A stretch of DNA of 64,000 nt from Phalacrocorax aristotelis (taxonomy: Eukaryota; Chordata; Aves; Suliformes; Phalacrocoracidae), in the NCBI RefSeq assembly GCF_949628215.1, contig NC_134277.1, forward strand, positions 126,157,963 to 126,221,962, written 5' to 3'. The translations under genes and the position numbers were made by a program. The notes beneath the pieces are model-generated. The model ran no database searches. It was not told where the DNA came from and saw only the letters and a list, made by a program, of their open reading frames with translations. Shown here in pieces: positions 1 through 12,800 of the stretch; the first letter of the stretch is position 1; every line of letters starts with the position of its first letter.

Positions 1-3000
1 ACAATATCAGACGTAAGCAATTAACTTGAAGTGGCAGGTGGAATGGTTATGTACTTAAAAGCACACAAAGCTTGAACGTACAGTTGTTACAATTGACCTT
101 ATTCTCATGACTTACAGGAGCAAAACTTTTAGGAAATAAGCATACGCACAGACATCTTCATGGGAAGTTCACACCATGATTTCAAGCTCTAGTTACAAAT
201 GTCTGTGAACTCATGGGGTAAATTTTAAGGAGCCCGAAAACAGCTACTTAACAGAAAGTATGTGGCTGGTAGCTAAAACTCACTGTACAGAAGTGTGCAT
301 TTTTACTACAGTATTAAATCAAATTAAAAATACAAGAGAGTGTGCATTAGAGATAACAACAAGCTGTCAAACTGCACATTAGCAATTCAGTGCGGCCCTC
401 TGGATCAGACGCTAGAACACTGTGGGTTCCCTCTTAACTAAAAACATGCGCCACAACTGAGAAAAAATTATGAGAGACTTTCCTCAGTAAAAAATGAAAC
501 GGGCATGTAAATTTTCCCTGAAATCTTTCTGGCTCTTCAGGGCATTCATGAAAAGACAGAGCCCTCTACTGGCCTCTGCTTCTTTTTTTCCCCTGAAGTC
601 CTTCAGTATTGGAGATCCAAGTGCCAGTGCTAAAAGTCGTTTTGGCATACATAGTTTTATTGATCTAAATCTATTAGGATGGAGTGCAGTTTAGGTTCCA
701 AAAGTCATTGTTACACCTGCATAAAACTACTCGTGTGAGAAAAGATTAGGATCTTATCAGAATAGCAGGCAGATCTGTGTCAGTTCAGTCCTCTAGAAAA
801 CATTACATAAGGGATATTTTTCTTTTGCTAAAATGATTGAAAATATTTGCTGTTGATGCAAATATTTCCAACAGGTTCAGGTACTAAGATTTCAGAAAAT
901 TATGGGAAGCAGGTTAAAACACTTGCCTTTCCCCTAATACAGAACAATACATTCATATGCATTTGATCCCCTTTATTATAGTTGAACACTATCCCCTTGC
1001 ACAAATAGAATCTGGACTGTGTTATTTGCTCTCTGCAAATACAAAGATGCCAGACCCACCCAGCCTAGGTGGAGTTCAGATGAGAGGAGTGCAGTCTTGA
1101 TGCTTTCTTAACTCTACAATAAGTATATAGCTCTGGAAGAAAAATGTGTGGTTTTAAAATGTAAAAGCTAAATATGTGTATTTTCACGTCACTCTATTGC
1201 CCTAACAGAATTACTATACATTAGCACAATGCTTGCTGTGCTTTTGATTTAGATTATACCACTTAATTTGAAAGAATTTTTGTAACTTGGAGTCATTTTA
1301 CTTAAGATGCATGACGAGTAAAGGGTCACCAAGTCTAGACCCACAGCAGAGATGATGGGCACCCACTCCAGTTCATCTGACCTGAGTGCAAAGCATTCCC
1401 ACAGCCCCTGCCTGGCTGCTTTCACTGCTTCTGTACCCACCCGTGGTGCCAGGTCAAACTTCCATCCTCTGCAGCGGGAGTTCAGCCCTTTCCCTGGGAA
1501 TGAGAAATTCTCCTCTTTCGCTGATGGAGACTCCCAGGATGGCTTTAAGCAACCAAGTTAGGGGCCAGGCCAAGTTAAAACAGTGCTGTGCAGTGTTATC
1601 TTGAAAAACAGAGTTTAATTATTGTAGCACTACAAATGAACTGATGTTTGGAGTTGAAGACCATGACTGAAAAGCCCTCAGACATTAGACTAGTGTGTGG
1701 GATATCTGTGTGCCAACAGATGAGAAGTCGTCTACTCAGGACAGTCTTATTATTGTACAAAGAAAGAAATGTGCAAATGGCTTTTAGGCATACGCAACTT
1801 GAACTGAACTTACAATATTTTAAATTATTTTAGGCTGCATTTATGAATAGCGTATGGACAACACGACCACCTGAAAGGAGAAAATGAAAACAAGGTGTAT
1901 AACACAACATATGTGAGGAGCCGATCCAACAGACAAAAGGGAGCCCTAAAATGGGTTTATGTTGTTGAGGAGCAGGATGCCACTGTGGGCCATTTAGATT
2001 TTGTACACGGTGTTAAGGCTTGTCAGCTATCACACTGCTCTGCATAAGGAAACGTGCAAACACCCACCCCGGGGCAGGTTCTGTGGCTCAGGCAAAGATG
2101 GGCCCTGGTCAGAGGTGAGGCTGGAGGCTGCCACGGGGACCAGTGTTGGCGGGCAGCGGCTGCCTGCTCCAGGTCCAAGCACAGGTCGAGTCTTTGGTGT
2201 GATACCAGAATTACCCAGCAGCACTCAGAGCCTGGAAGAAGCACTGCTAGCAACCCAGCTCTTATGCTATACTGCAGTGATGGCTCAAGTGGGAGAAATA
2301 CAAGCCTGAGACCCTCGTGTAAATGGCTGACAGCATAGACACAGCTCAATCCTTCAGGCCTCCCAAAGGATACAATCATTTTTAACAAGCCAGCTACCAA
2401 CTGTTAACATGTTTGCTCAACTTCTGCAGTTTCCTTTGTTGTCCAAGTGTCACCATACTTGTGTTTTTGCCCTTTGTGTGCCTTAATGCAACCCACAGTG
2501 AAGTGCAATTTCAATGTTTTCCTAACTGGCGTACTTGAAAAGACAGTACTTTCAGTGCAGCAAAGTTCCCAAACTGGCTGTGGGAATCAGCTAGTCCAGC
2601 AATTAGTCACATGAAACAGCAACTATACATGTGCTATGCTTTCCTCACAAGCCTGCTACTTGTGCTGTCCAGATTGCTGCCAGTTGATGTCCAGTGTCAT
2701 CAAAGGCAGTTGGGAAAACTTAAATGTAATTGATAAATGCAAATACCATTCATTTGTTCCCCCTGCCCCCTGCAAGATGAGCAGAACCCCTGCTCCTGAG
2801 TTGTTCCTTCTACAAAATGCTCTTCAGAGCACCACAACAAACACCTCTCTCTCCAAATTACTGCCAAATACTCCACACTGATTATCTGGTTAGATCACAT
2901 ATGATCAACCAAACATCCACGTACAGCTCCTGTGGCACAAGCCTAGGCACGTTGCCTATGTCCGTACACATCAGTTATAGTGTCCACAATCATCCTGGAC

Positions 3001-6000
3001 TCCACAGTTTCCCAGTCGGTACAGCGGCATGTTCCTCATCATGTTTTTGGCCTAAGCAAACCAGCTCCACCCCAATCAATCAATTTCCCAGGCATGGTTC
3101 AGTAGTCTGCATGAACCCAGGACACTCCTCGATGAGCAGTCCACATGCAGCCACCCCATTTTGGAGTCTGGAAGTGTTTAGTAGCATATAAAATCAGTAT
3201 CAGTGCCAGAGCACAATTTCAGGCATGCTAAAACATGGCTTTCGTGAGTACCAACTGGACCGTGCCGGCACAGAGGCTGCTTGGCAAATTCAGTTCGTAC
3301 CTGGGAAAGATATCAGCAAAGCGCATCAAGGCCAGCATTGCCAGGATGACACACGACTTCATTGTACATCCAGTCATGCACGTTATCGGTAGGGCTGACA
3401 AAAACCACATTGAACCACATTGAAGCTGCACCCAAGAACAGCCCCAAAGGCCACACTCGTGTGGGATATTAAAGCATCTTTCAAATTATTCCATGGTTTC
3501 ACTTATGAAAAGTGGTACATGATTAGAAAAAGGGCTAGTAATGGTAGAGTTTGGCAGGATACCAGAAAATAATGGAAAGAAGAGACTCAAGCAGAATGAA
3601 GTAACATAATTAGGAAGAATCTTGGAGATGATGTTGGAAGGAAAGCTTCTTTGGATCCAAGGAAAAATACTACATGGGGGATTTCTAAGGACCCATTTTC
3701 CATCATACAAATCCACCGACTTTCAGAATAAAACATACATATGAAAGCAAAAACAGTGGAGATACTGAATTATATTTATCATGAACTTGGCTGGACCTGT
3801 CAATAACCATAATCCATCAGGCAGGAAGTCCTGCACACACGATGGACATAGCACAGCTGTGGCAGCCTGACATGCAATACTGGAAAAAGAAAAAAAAATC
3901 TTGTGCACAAAGAAACAATAAATACCCAACTGAAAGACAAGATATAGGAAAATACCTTCACAGACCAGTATTTTCAGAGAGTTTATTTATAGAATCATTA
4001 TTGCAATTTGGCACACAATCAGAAAATGGTAATACAATTTGGTGGGACAACAGGAAAAATGCTGGAGTGCTGCTGGCCCTTTAGGGTGAAAAAAAGAAAT
4101 GTGAATTACAAATAAGGAACAATCAGGGTTGGAAACAATATTATCTGAGAGTGAGCTCTATCAGCTGTAGATCATAAAAAACCTGAAAGACTTACAACCT
4201 CAAGACACTAGGATGAGCTTTAAGTCCTCTAGTAACATAGACTGAAGCTGCCAGAGGCGAGTTTAACACAACCCAGGTTGTTTGCTTTATTGGCAGAAGC
4301 TGAGCTCTTCAGAACTTAGCTTAATTTAGTGTTTGTGTTTTATCTGGCTTGCTTCTGCTCACACTGAATTCAGTGGGAATGCTGCTACTGACTTCAGCAA
4401 AATCAGGCCTTTCACAGAGGGCCAATGGAGCCTCTTTCATAAGCAATGAAGCTCTGCACCCAGAGGAACAGAAATGCTGAACTCTTGTAACATTACACTG
4501 AAAAGCTGTTTTCTTCTCCTTTTTAATACAGTTTAACTTCTCCTTAGTCCATTTGCATCTTTTCTGCATGTCCAGTATCACTAATGTCATGAACCTCTCT
4601 TCAAGAGGCCTTTATTTTATTTACATCTATCACACCTTTGGTAGGACCACCACCTTAGACCTCGGTCCCAAACATTAACAGCCTGAGGATAAACTGGATA
4701 GTTTGCTGCTGTGGCACTCACTCTGGGACTGTTTCCACCTCCAATCTCTCATTTTTCTTGTCCACATGGACTAAGAAAGGACCATGGACCAGGAAGGAAC
4801 AGAAAAATGAGTAGCAACAGAGGGGAAAATGGCTGCTAATTGTTGGCCCAGAGGGAGCATCAGAAGGAAATTGGATGAGCACTTCTGAACCCCTCTCAGA
4901 GCTGTAAGAGCTGATGCGGCATCTGAAAAACTTGAAGTATAAGGCTTCAACAGCTTCTCGGTAAGACCCATGAGTGGCACAACCTGCTCACGGGGTGGGA
5001 AGACACTTGCAGCAGGTGCTAGCACTTCGTTATAAGAGCTGCCATACAGAAGGTGTGGTTCAAAAGTCCGAGTCCTCAGACTTACCACAGTCTTGTCCCA
5101 GGGAGTTATAGTACAGTGAAGTGGATATAGCGCAGTTTTATCACTGAGGATAGCAGGTCAGAAGATAAGACTATGAATGATATTTTGGCAAAGTCAGATC
5201 TGTAATTGTTTGTGTGAAAGGACCTAAATCTCTACAACAAAGCATTAAAAAACGGCTCAGCATGAATGGCCTGACAGGAAGCCATCCATCCAGGCTCTCC
5301 TTGGTTAGAGGCAGTCTCTCGCACCCTCATCCTGCCTGGGTTTAAAATCATGCAGGCATTTATCTGTGGTCCATTAAATCTTAACTGTATGGTTATCTAA
5401 CCATACATATCTTGCCCTGATGGGCAAGAGAAATGAAATTAACAATGTAATTTAAATCAAGAAATGGAAATAAGTGTTCTCTGTTACAATTTCTCCAGCA
5501 CAGCCATCTGCTTCTTTCCTCTCCACTTCTCTATACTTTAGAAAACAGATCCACAAAGGGGTTGGGAGTGACTGGGGAGACAGTAGCCTACAAAGGCAGT
5601 TTTGCCAGAGAAACTGCGACTGGAACATCCATGAGACAACGAAGCAGCCAGCTTTGGTTAGCATAACACAGACGAGGCCCAGCACAGCACTCAGTCACTT
5701 CTCACTGCACTGCTCTGGGGGATGCGGACTCCTTGTTTTGTGCTATTAAACTAGGAGTATACAGTATTGCACTGCTGCTGTACAACTCCAACAGATGAGA
5801 GGATGTTGGGGTACATTTGTTTATAAACAAAAAAGCAGAGATGAACTCCAGTGCTGACTCCCCTCCATGCCCCTGATCTCCAACCACTGGCTGTTTAAAA
5901 AGAAACCTCTTCTCACACCTGAAGCCAATTAGAAAAATCTGTGCACTCTAATGACCATAAAGTAAATGCAAATATATAAACCACCATCACTATATGACTT

Positions 6001-9000
6001 TGCAGCTTCACCTATATGGTTAATTCGCCATCCAAGTAAGCCATCTCTGCTAAATATTTTCATTATTAGTACGTGCTCTGTAGATCAGAACAGCTCTTAC
6101 ATAAGTCTATCTGTAAAAGTCTGGCAAACAGGTTAAACTTGAAACCAGTTAAATATAATATTCAACCCTTTTATTTCTGTGTCCATTTATTTAGAAAACA
6201 TTAATTCAAGGAACGAAAGTTAGGACTCTTGCTACAGTACAAGGTATCATCTATGCTATTGACCACCATTTTTGGCAGAATGAAAAAGAGAAAATACAAG
6301 CTTTAGAATAATTTCACTTGCAGTTACCTTAATCATAATAACCACTCAAAATATCCACCATTGGAAAACCCATGCTAAAACAATACATTCTCTTACTTCC
6401 CTTGTTTGGAGCTAGAATGATACCATGAATTTTTTTAAATTAAAATTTTTAGAAAAGACATACTTTTGTAGGACTTACCTGCACCGTGCAATTGTTTCAA
6501 GTAGCATCCCTAAAAATTGTATGACAGTTTTACGTGGCAATGCCTAGAATGTAAATAACCATGTTCTAGTCCAGCAGTGAGACATGGGTATGGTATGATA
6601 TCCTACCACTCTGGGCATAAGCTTAAGTCACATCCACACACCTGAGACCAAACAAATATTTAAAGCCAGAACAGCAAAATGTTTTAGAACGGAGTGCAAA
6701 CATAGTCAAAGAAATAGGATATACTGAGTGTTAACACTATACAAACAAATATCGAAGTGCACTGGCACATGGGCACTAAGCAACCACTTCCGAATACTTG
6801 CTGGTCTGCGCAAGAGTTGCATTTATTGCAAAATAGCATCAGAAACTGATATTCACCAGGTGCTTACTTATTCTCATACCAAAGCAGCTCCTCTTTAACC
6901 TAGACTGGGAGACCTCAAGCGCCACCTTAGGCCTTAGCTGTGGGAAAGCTGTATGAGCTCAGGCTGCGCCACAAGTAACTAACCAGGCAACCTCACGCTC
7001 ACCTTTTCTTCATCTTCACAAGAAGTGAGATCGGGACAATAATGGTCCACTGTGAAAGGTACTGACCACAGTGATCCATTGCAGCAAAGCAATTCAGGAT
7101 ATAAGTGGGTCTAAACAAGCAGATGTCTTCCTAATGGAAGACTAGGTATTTTAGCCAGGATCTGGGAGGAAGGAAATTTTTCTTTGTATCTTACCTTCCC
7201 AAGGGAAAAATAGGCAAATACTTCTGTTTACTGTTCCATACCTTCGGCTAAGATGTAAGTAAGCCCTTGTATGATACCTAACATTTTTCATACAGAAGCT
7301 AAGTCTGATCACAGCTTATGCAAGAAAGTGACAGAATTGTACCCAAAACAAAAGCAGTCACATTTTCACCAGGTAGGATTACACATGATTTTAACCCGAA
7401 TCTAAAACCACAACCTGCCACAGGCTTTGTCTTAATTGCCTATTTAAATATTGTGCATTCAACCTCTGTGACACAACTGTATTTTTATACTAGGCTAACT
7501 ATGGCTATTTCTCATATTTAAATTTTAATCTGTGCTCTTTAACTAATAAACAAAAGACCTGCTTTTTTATTTTTATTAGGCTTTAAGTCATTTAAATCAG
7601 CCTGAAGGAAAAAAAGAAAAGCTGCAGTCTTCTTGTATGATATTACTAAAGCCTTGATAAATATCTGGATTTTTATTCTTCACTGAGGTTTGGAAGCTCA
7701 AAAAGTTTTTCAGAATAGATCAGCCCCTTTTCAAAAAGGGCATACTCACTCATTTGTCACAGCATATAGTAGTTTATTAGACTTAAAAATTGGAAGTTAA
7801 GTTGCTTTGTGTTTTATCTACATGTGTAAAAGCTATTTGCAAATAGCAGCAATAGTGTCAATTTTGGAAAAACCGTAATCTAAAAAAAACTACCCGTACC
7901 AAAAGGCTAGTAGGACTAAGCTTCAGTCTACTTTGCCAGTAAGTTTACAAATAAAAGTCCGTATCTGTAGTTATGCGACATCTGAGGAGGTCTTTTGGAA
8001 ATGTGAACATTAGTCAGAAGTTAAGAGGTATCTAAACATGCTCCACTACTGACATACAGAGAAAAACCTCTTTATAATCAGAACAGCGGTATGATAAAAG
8101 AAGTTAAAATGAAAGTAATTAAGAATTTGGTTTAGACAGCCTAAGCTGTCTAAATAAACTTTGAACAGAAAACATCTGTATTATGGATTTTAGCTTTCTT
8201 CAGGAGACATGGGAAGTTTATCTACTGATAATTCAAGCAACAGGTATATTTTAACCTTCTGAAGCCCTTCAGGGGGTGCAACAGAACAACAGTACAGATG
8301 GTTACATTTTTGCAGATAGAAGTCTAAATATTTTAGAGGTGCAACAAATCATTATTTGATATCAAAGGGCCCATGTTCTGTTCTGCGTATATTGGACTGA
8401 CAACGCATGTTTTTCAGTAAAGTTTTGCAGACCCTGCTGTACTTTAGTACAAGTGCCACATGTTCTTCTAACTTGCTTAAACAGATTCAAGTTCAAACGG
8501 TCTCTCTTTATGTAAATTTCCACAAACCAAGGAACCACAAGCTGTTTGGAGCCCAGGAGCTTTCTGCAGAAAAGAGTGCGCCTTAACCTAAAAAGACAGA
8601 AAGTTATTTCTGGGGTTGTAGAAAAATTGCTGGTTTATCTCTCATGTTACAAATGGAAACAACCAATCAACTTACTACTTCTGTTGAACTCATTCCACAT
8701 GACTCTGTCCAACGGAAATAAACAAATAAAAAAAACAAGTACTGAATGAAGAGGCTGCTTCTATAGGCATAAGCACCAAATGATGAACAAGTCCTACATT
8801 AGAGAAAAATCCAGCATGCACCTTCAACACTGTACGCAGAAATCAAGGACAAGAAGTAACTGTTAAAAACTATACAAGGAAACGTTGCCTTCTTTTTAAA
8901 ATGTATATGGAAATAATTACACTGATTAACAAAACATTGATATTCACAACCCACCTGAACTAAACTGGTTTACATCTTCAGGAAAAAAGTCAAAATAGTA

Positions 9001-9619
9001 CACAACTTTTCTTTTTTTGTCTTAAAAATCAGAAAGAGTGCCACGCTGTCAAAGATAAACTGTTGCTGCATATAAATTTGCGTCAACCTTCTTGTGCTTT
9101 CTGTTCAGGGGATACAGAACACAGGGTCATGTTTCCTGCTAAATTGTTTACAGAGTTATCAGATGTCTGTACAGATCAACCTTTTTTCCTACCTAATTCA
9201 TTATGGAGATGCTACAACTACAGTAACAAGATGTAAAAGGTTCCAAGAAATTCCTGTGAAAACTACTTAGGTTATTTTATGAATCAATTTGGATTTTTCT
9301 TTAGTTCACCTATGTTCACAAATATATACTGTGTATGCACCTTGAGTATAAGAACTGCATGAAAACAGTCTGAAAAAAATGAAACTTGGAAACTGAAGTG
9401 TGAGGCAGTCAGTCCCCTTCCTACTTCTGATTATTATTATTTTATTCTTTTTTTAAATACCACCACTGAAGAAACCCAATGCACGATACAGTCCCCAAAC
9501 CCACACCAAACTGCTTTGCTTTGCTGTGCACCTTTCCCAGTAGGTTTTCACACCTGCTTCTTCAGGCAGAGCATTTGGAGGCTACAGAAACATGACTTGT
9601 ACTTCTCCATCAGCCAGGT
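1..9619 (-). other. BPNT2 3' UTR and downstream flank
   Basis: No convincing coding region, RNA gene or recognisable transposable element was found here. The part next to the stop must be BPNT2 3' UTR. Minus-strand AATAAA hexamers occur at 9619-9624 (overlapping the stop), 9441-9446, and as a tandem pair at 7566-7577, with more further left. Which one is used is unknown, and a 3' UTR of several kb is possible. All open frames here are short and match no family I know. Confidence 0.6.
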
Positions 9620-9891
9620 TTATTTATGTGATGTTTTTTCCAGATCTGGAAGTTTTTCAATTAGTGCTTTATGGTTCATGTTGATACTGGCTATAAGTCC
9701 TCCCTCATTGCCATCTGAGCCAGTGTAACTAATTTCTTCACCAGTCAGGGTAGTCATATGGCCACCCAATGCTCTCAACACTGCATTTCCAGCACATATG
9801 TCCCACTTCTTAATGTAGGTGACATGGATATACACATCAGCTTCTTCTTGATTTTTTTCAGCCACGTCAAGGAGGGCCAACACTTTATAAC
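9620..9891 (-). CDS. BPNT2: BPNT2 coding exon 5 and stop (residues 269-358)
   Basis: Following acceptor TTCTAG, the exon encodes [20 protein letters not shown], then [20 protein letters not shown], which contains the family motif WDxxAG with the metal-binding Asp299. It ends at the C terminus [10 protein letters not shown] with stop TAA at 9622-9620. An AATAAA hexamer overlaps the stop codon. Confidence 0.95.
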
Positions 9892-12800
9892 CTAGAACAA
9901 ATGGGCAGAAGGAAAAAAAAAAGTTAAGCTAATTTTTCCTATTCATCACAAAGGATAAATCTACTAGTAAGTGTTAATAATATGCACATACAAGATTTAG
10001 GAAAGTGATGTCATTAATTATATCACGCCATCCAGTAAAATGGCGGAGGCACCAATAAACTTTGTCTGTCCTCTGATTTGTAGAGAAAATTTGAAAAAAG
10101 GAACCCCCGCTCCCCCACCCCTGATTTTTCAACTACACCCTAATTAAAGCCTTGGGTATTTGGGACACAGTATTTTTAAACAGTCTTTACCAATATGCTA
10201 CATAAACTTATCTAGAGATACTTTAAAGGAACAAGACCAGAAATGTAAATGTAGTTTTGCTCTTCGGTTCACTCACTTATTTCTCAACCTCTGTATTATG
10301 CTGAAGCCTATCTTTTTTTCCCTTGCTTTTTATTACAATAGAAGGAAGATGCATATACCGCTCTTTATTAAAGCAACTCAGCCCACAGCATTCTCCTTCA
10401 TCATACATTATGCAGTACAAAGTCATTGCTCAAAATAGTACTCTTATGGAATTTTTTCAATTTTTCAACTGTTCAACCAATATCCTTGTTTCATTAAACT
10501 GTTCCTTTCTGTATCTTCTCACACAGAGTCAAGCCCTGCAAAAGATCTACTATAATTAGTTACACTTTCACTTTCTTTATCACAAGAAAACTTATTTAGA
10601 TTAATTGTCAAGAACCTATGCAAGGTCTTCTTGACTAAACAATTTGTAAGGGAGCTCTAGCTTTCCATATTAAAGACACAGGAAGGTACATTTCTGTAAA
10701 ACTCAAATTTTGCATGGCTTTTCTGAGACTTTAAAACAGCTCTTGCTTCACGCTACTGCCTCACATATTTGCATTCTGTCAGTAACACGCACAAGGATAT
10801 TGTGTAAGGTTACAAGAAGTAAGCTAAAGACCTCTTTGGACTGAATATGCAGCAGATAAAAATGGACTTTAGTGACACTGGTTTTCTCTTTTGACATAAA
10901 TGCAAGAAATAGTACCAAACTTTGTTGTTTTTTTTTCTTAAAACATTGTTTAATTAAACATACTACTAGTTAACTCACAACCAACTGATTCTCTTCTATG
11001 ATTCAGTATTTGGTCACACAACAGTCATTCCTCCACAGAGGCATCGGTGCCTTCAGTGGATGCACATCAGTGTGTTCAATGAAAGGACCACAACAACATT
11101 GCTGGTCAAGGTTTAGATTCACTAACATACTAACTGGTGAAGAGCCTGAAGCCTGAACTAAGTTTGCATGTAGGTTTCTATACACAGGAAGACCTGTGTC
11201 CCCATTGTCAAGTGCTTGCTTCTAGGGATATGAAGAACAAAAGGTAAGAGGAAAAAGAGGAGATGCCACAGTTATATCCTTTTGCCTATCCCGTTCATTC
11301 AGGAGCAATAAAAGGAACCAAACCTGCTCCACCAGCTGGGATTATCACAGTCTTATTTCCAAACGTCTGCCGTGCAACCTGCTCAACTTTTCCTGCATGG
11401 GAGCGGGATACAATGATCCTTGGAGTTTTCTCATTGTAGGAGGAACGAGCTTTTACGTTTGACCCGCCATCCACCATTGCCCAGGCTACAAGAGAAACAC
11501 AAATTCTGCTACGATTTACAGAAGATAATCTCTGTTAAGTATAAAGATAAAAGGATTCTTATCTGAGAAAATGGAATTGATGCCTCTGACTTAATTTCCC
11601 TCCCTACTGTAAAACAGAAAGTTAGGGCTGACAGAAGGAAGGGTTGAATGCCCACATGTGCACACAAGCAGAAGAGAAAGATAAATAGCCCCTACACGCA
11701 CACTGATGTGCATATGGCATTATCCCGTGCCTGACTATTCTTGTGTGATACTTCCAAAAAAAACAGAGTAAGCGGGAAAATTCCCAAGTAGTAATATTCA
11801 GAACTTGCAACTGGAAAGCCCCACTACCCTTCAAAGCAGATAGCAAAAATGTTATTGAGTAATTTTGTTCAGAAGGGTAGCGATGCTGAGGACTGGATTT
11901 AGAATATACAACCTCCCACTTGTTTCATCGTGAGGTTCAAAGCCAAGCTTGGTAGGTGGCACGCACTAACCATTAATTTGACATTTACTTAGCAGACTAA
12001 CCAGCAATTTCATCTCAGTAGAGGGCCAGATTGTATGGCAACAGACCGAATCCTGTGTAACAGCAATGCTGACTGCCCTTTATTGCTTTGCATTTGTGTG
12101 GCAGTGTTAGGAACAATCCTAGTCACAACATATTTGTATTTCCAGCTTGGGAAATTAATACTCTTCACACAGAATGACAGAATTCATTGCATCTCATCTG
12201 ATGCAATGTGTGAGCATTTCACACTTTGCTATTATTAGAGGAGATAAATTCTCAAAATTACTGTGCTTAAACCCCATTTGTTCAGATAGATGTTTATACT
12301 TAGAAAAATATGTTCCAAAAAACCCCATGATTCTTAAAGTATATTGGAATATAGCACATACTTCAATAACTGGAAATTAAGTTTATATTTAAAGACCGTA
12401 AAATATTTAGCACAAAACATTGAGCGTTCAGTAGGCAAAAGAGAACAAATTAAAAAAATATATTTATTCCATTTCAATTTCTGTGCCAGAGCTACTGCAT
12501 AACTTCACAACTCTAGAGGTCAGTATTGTCTAGGGGAAAATGAGAACAAAAATACTTGCTTCAAATATATAGTATGTAAGGCGCAAATACTAAAACTTCT
12601 TTGAAGCTTTCAGCTGTGCATACACATTGCCAAACCTGTAGCCATCCTCACTGATACATCATTAATACTAAAGAATTAATTAGTTCAGGGTTGTGGCATT
12701 AAAAAGCATGTCAGAAAATCAATAAGGCTATGCTAGACAGTCTTGCCTGTTACATACTAACAGCTGCCTTTAAGATCTTTAATCTATCTTTGTTGTTCAC

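Noticed and set aside
3228..3431. Possible degraded coding fragment on the minus strand near 3.2-3.5 kb
   Set aside because: Frames look protein-like in short pieces but no family could be named, and a stop and frame changes interrupt it; it also lies in likely 3' UTR or flank.
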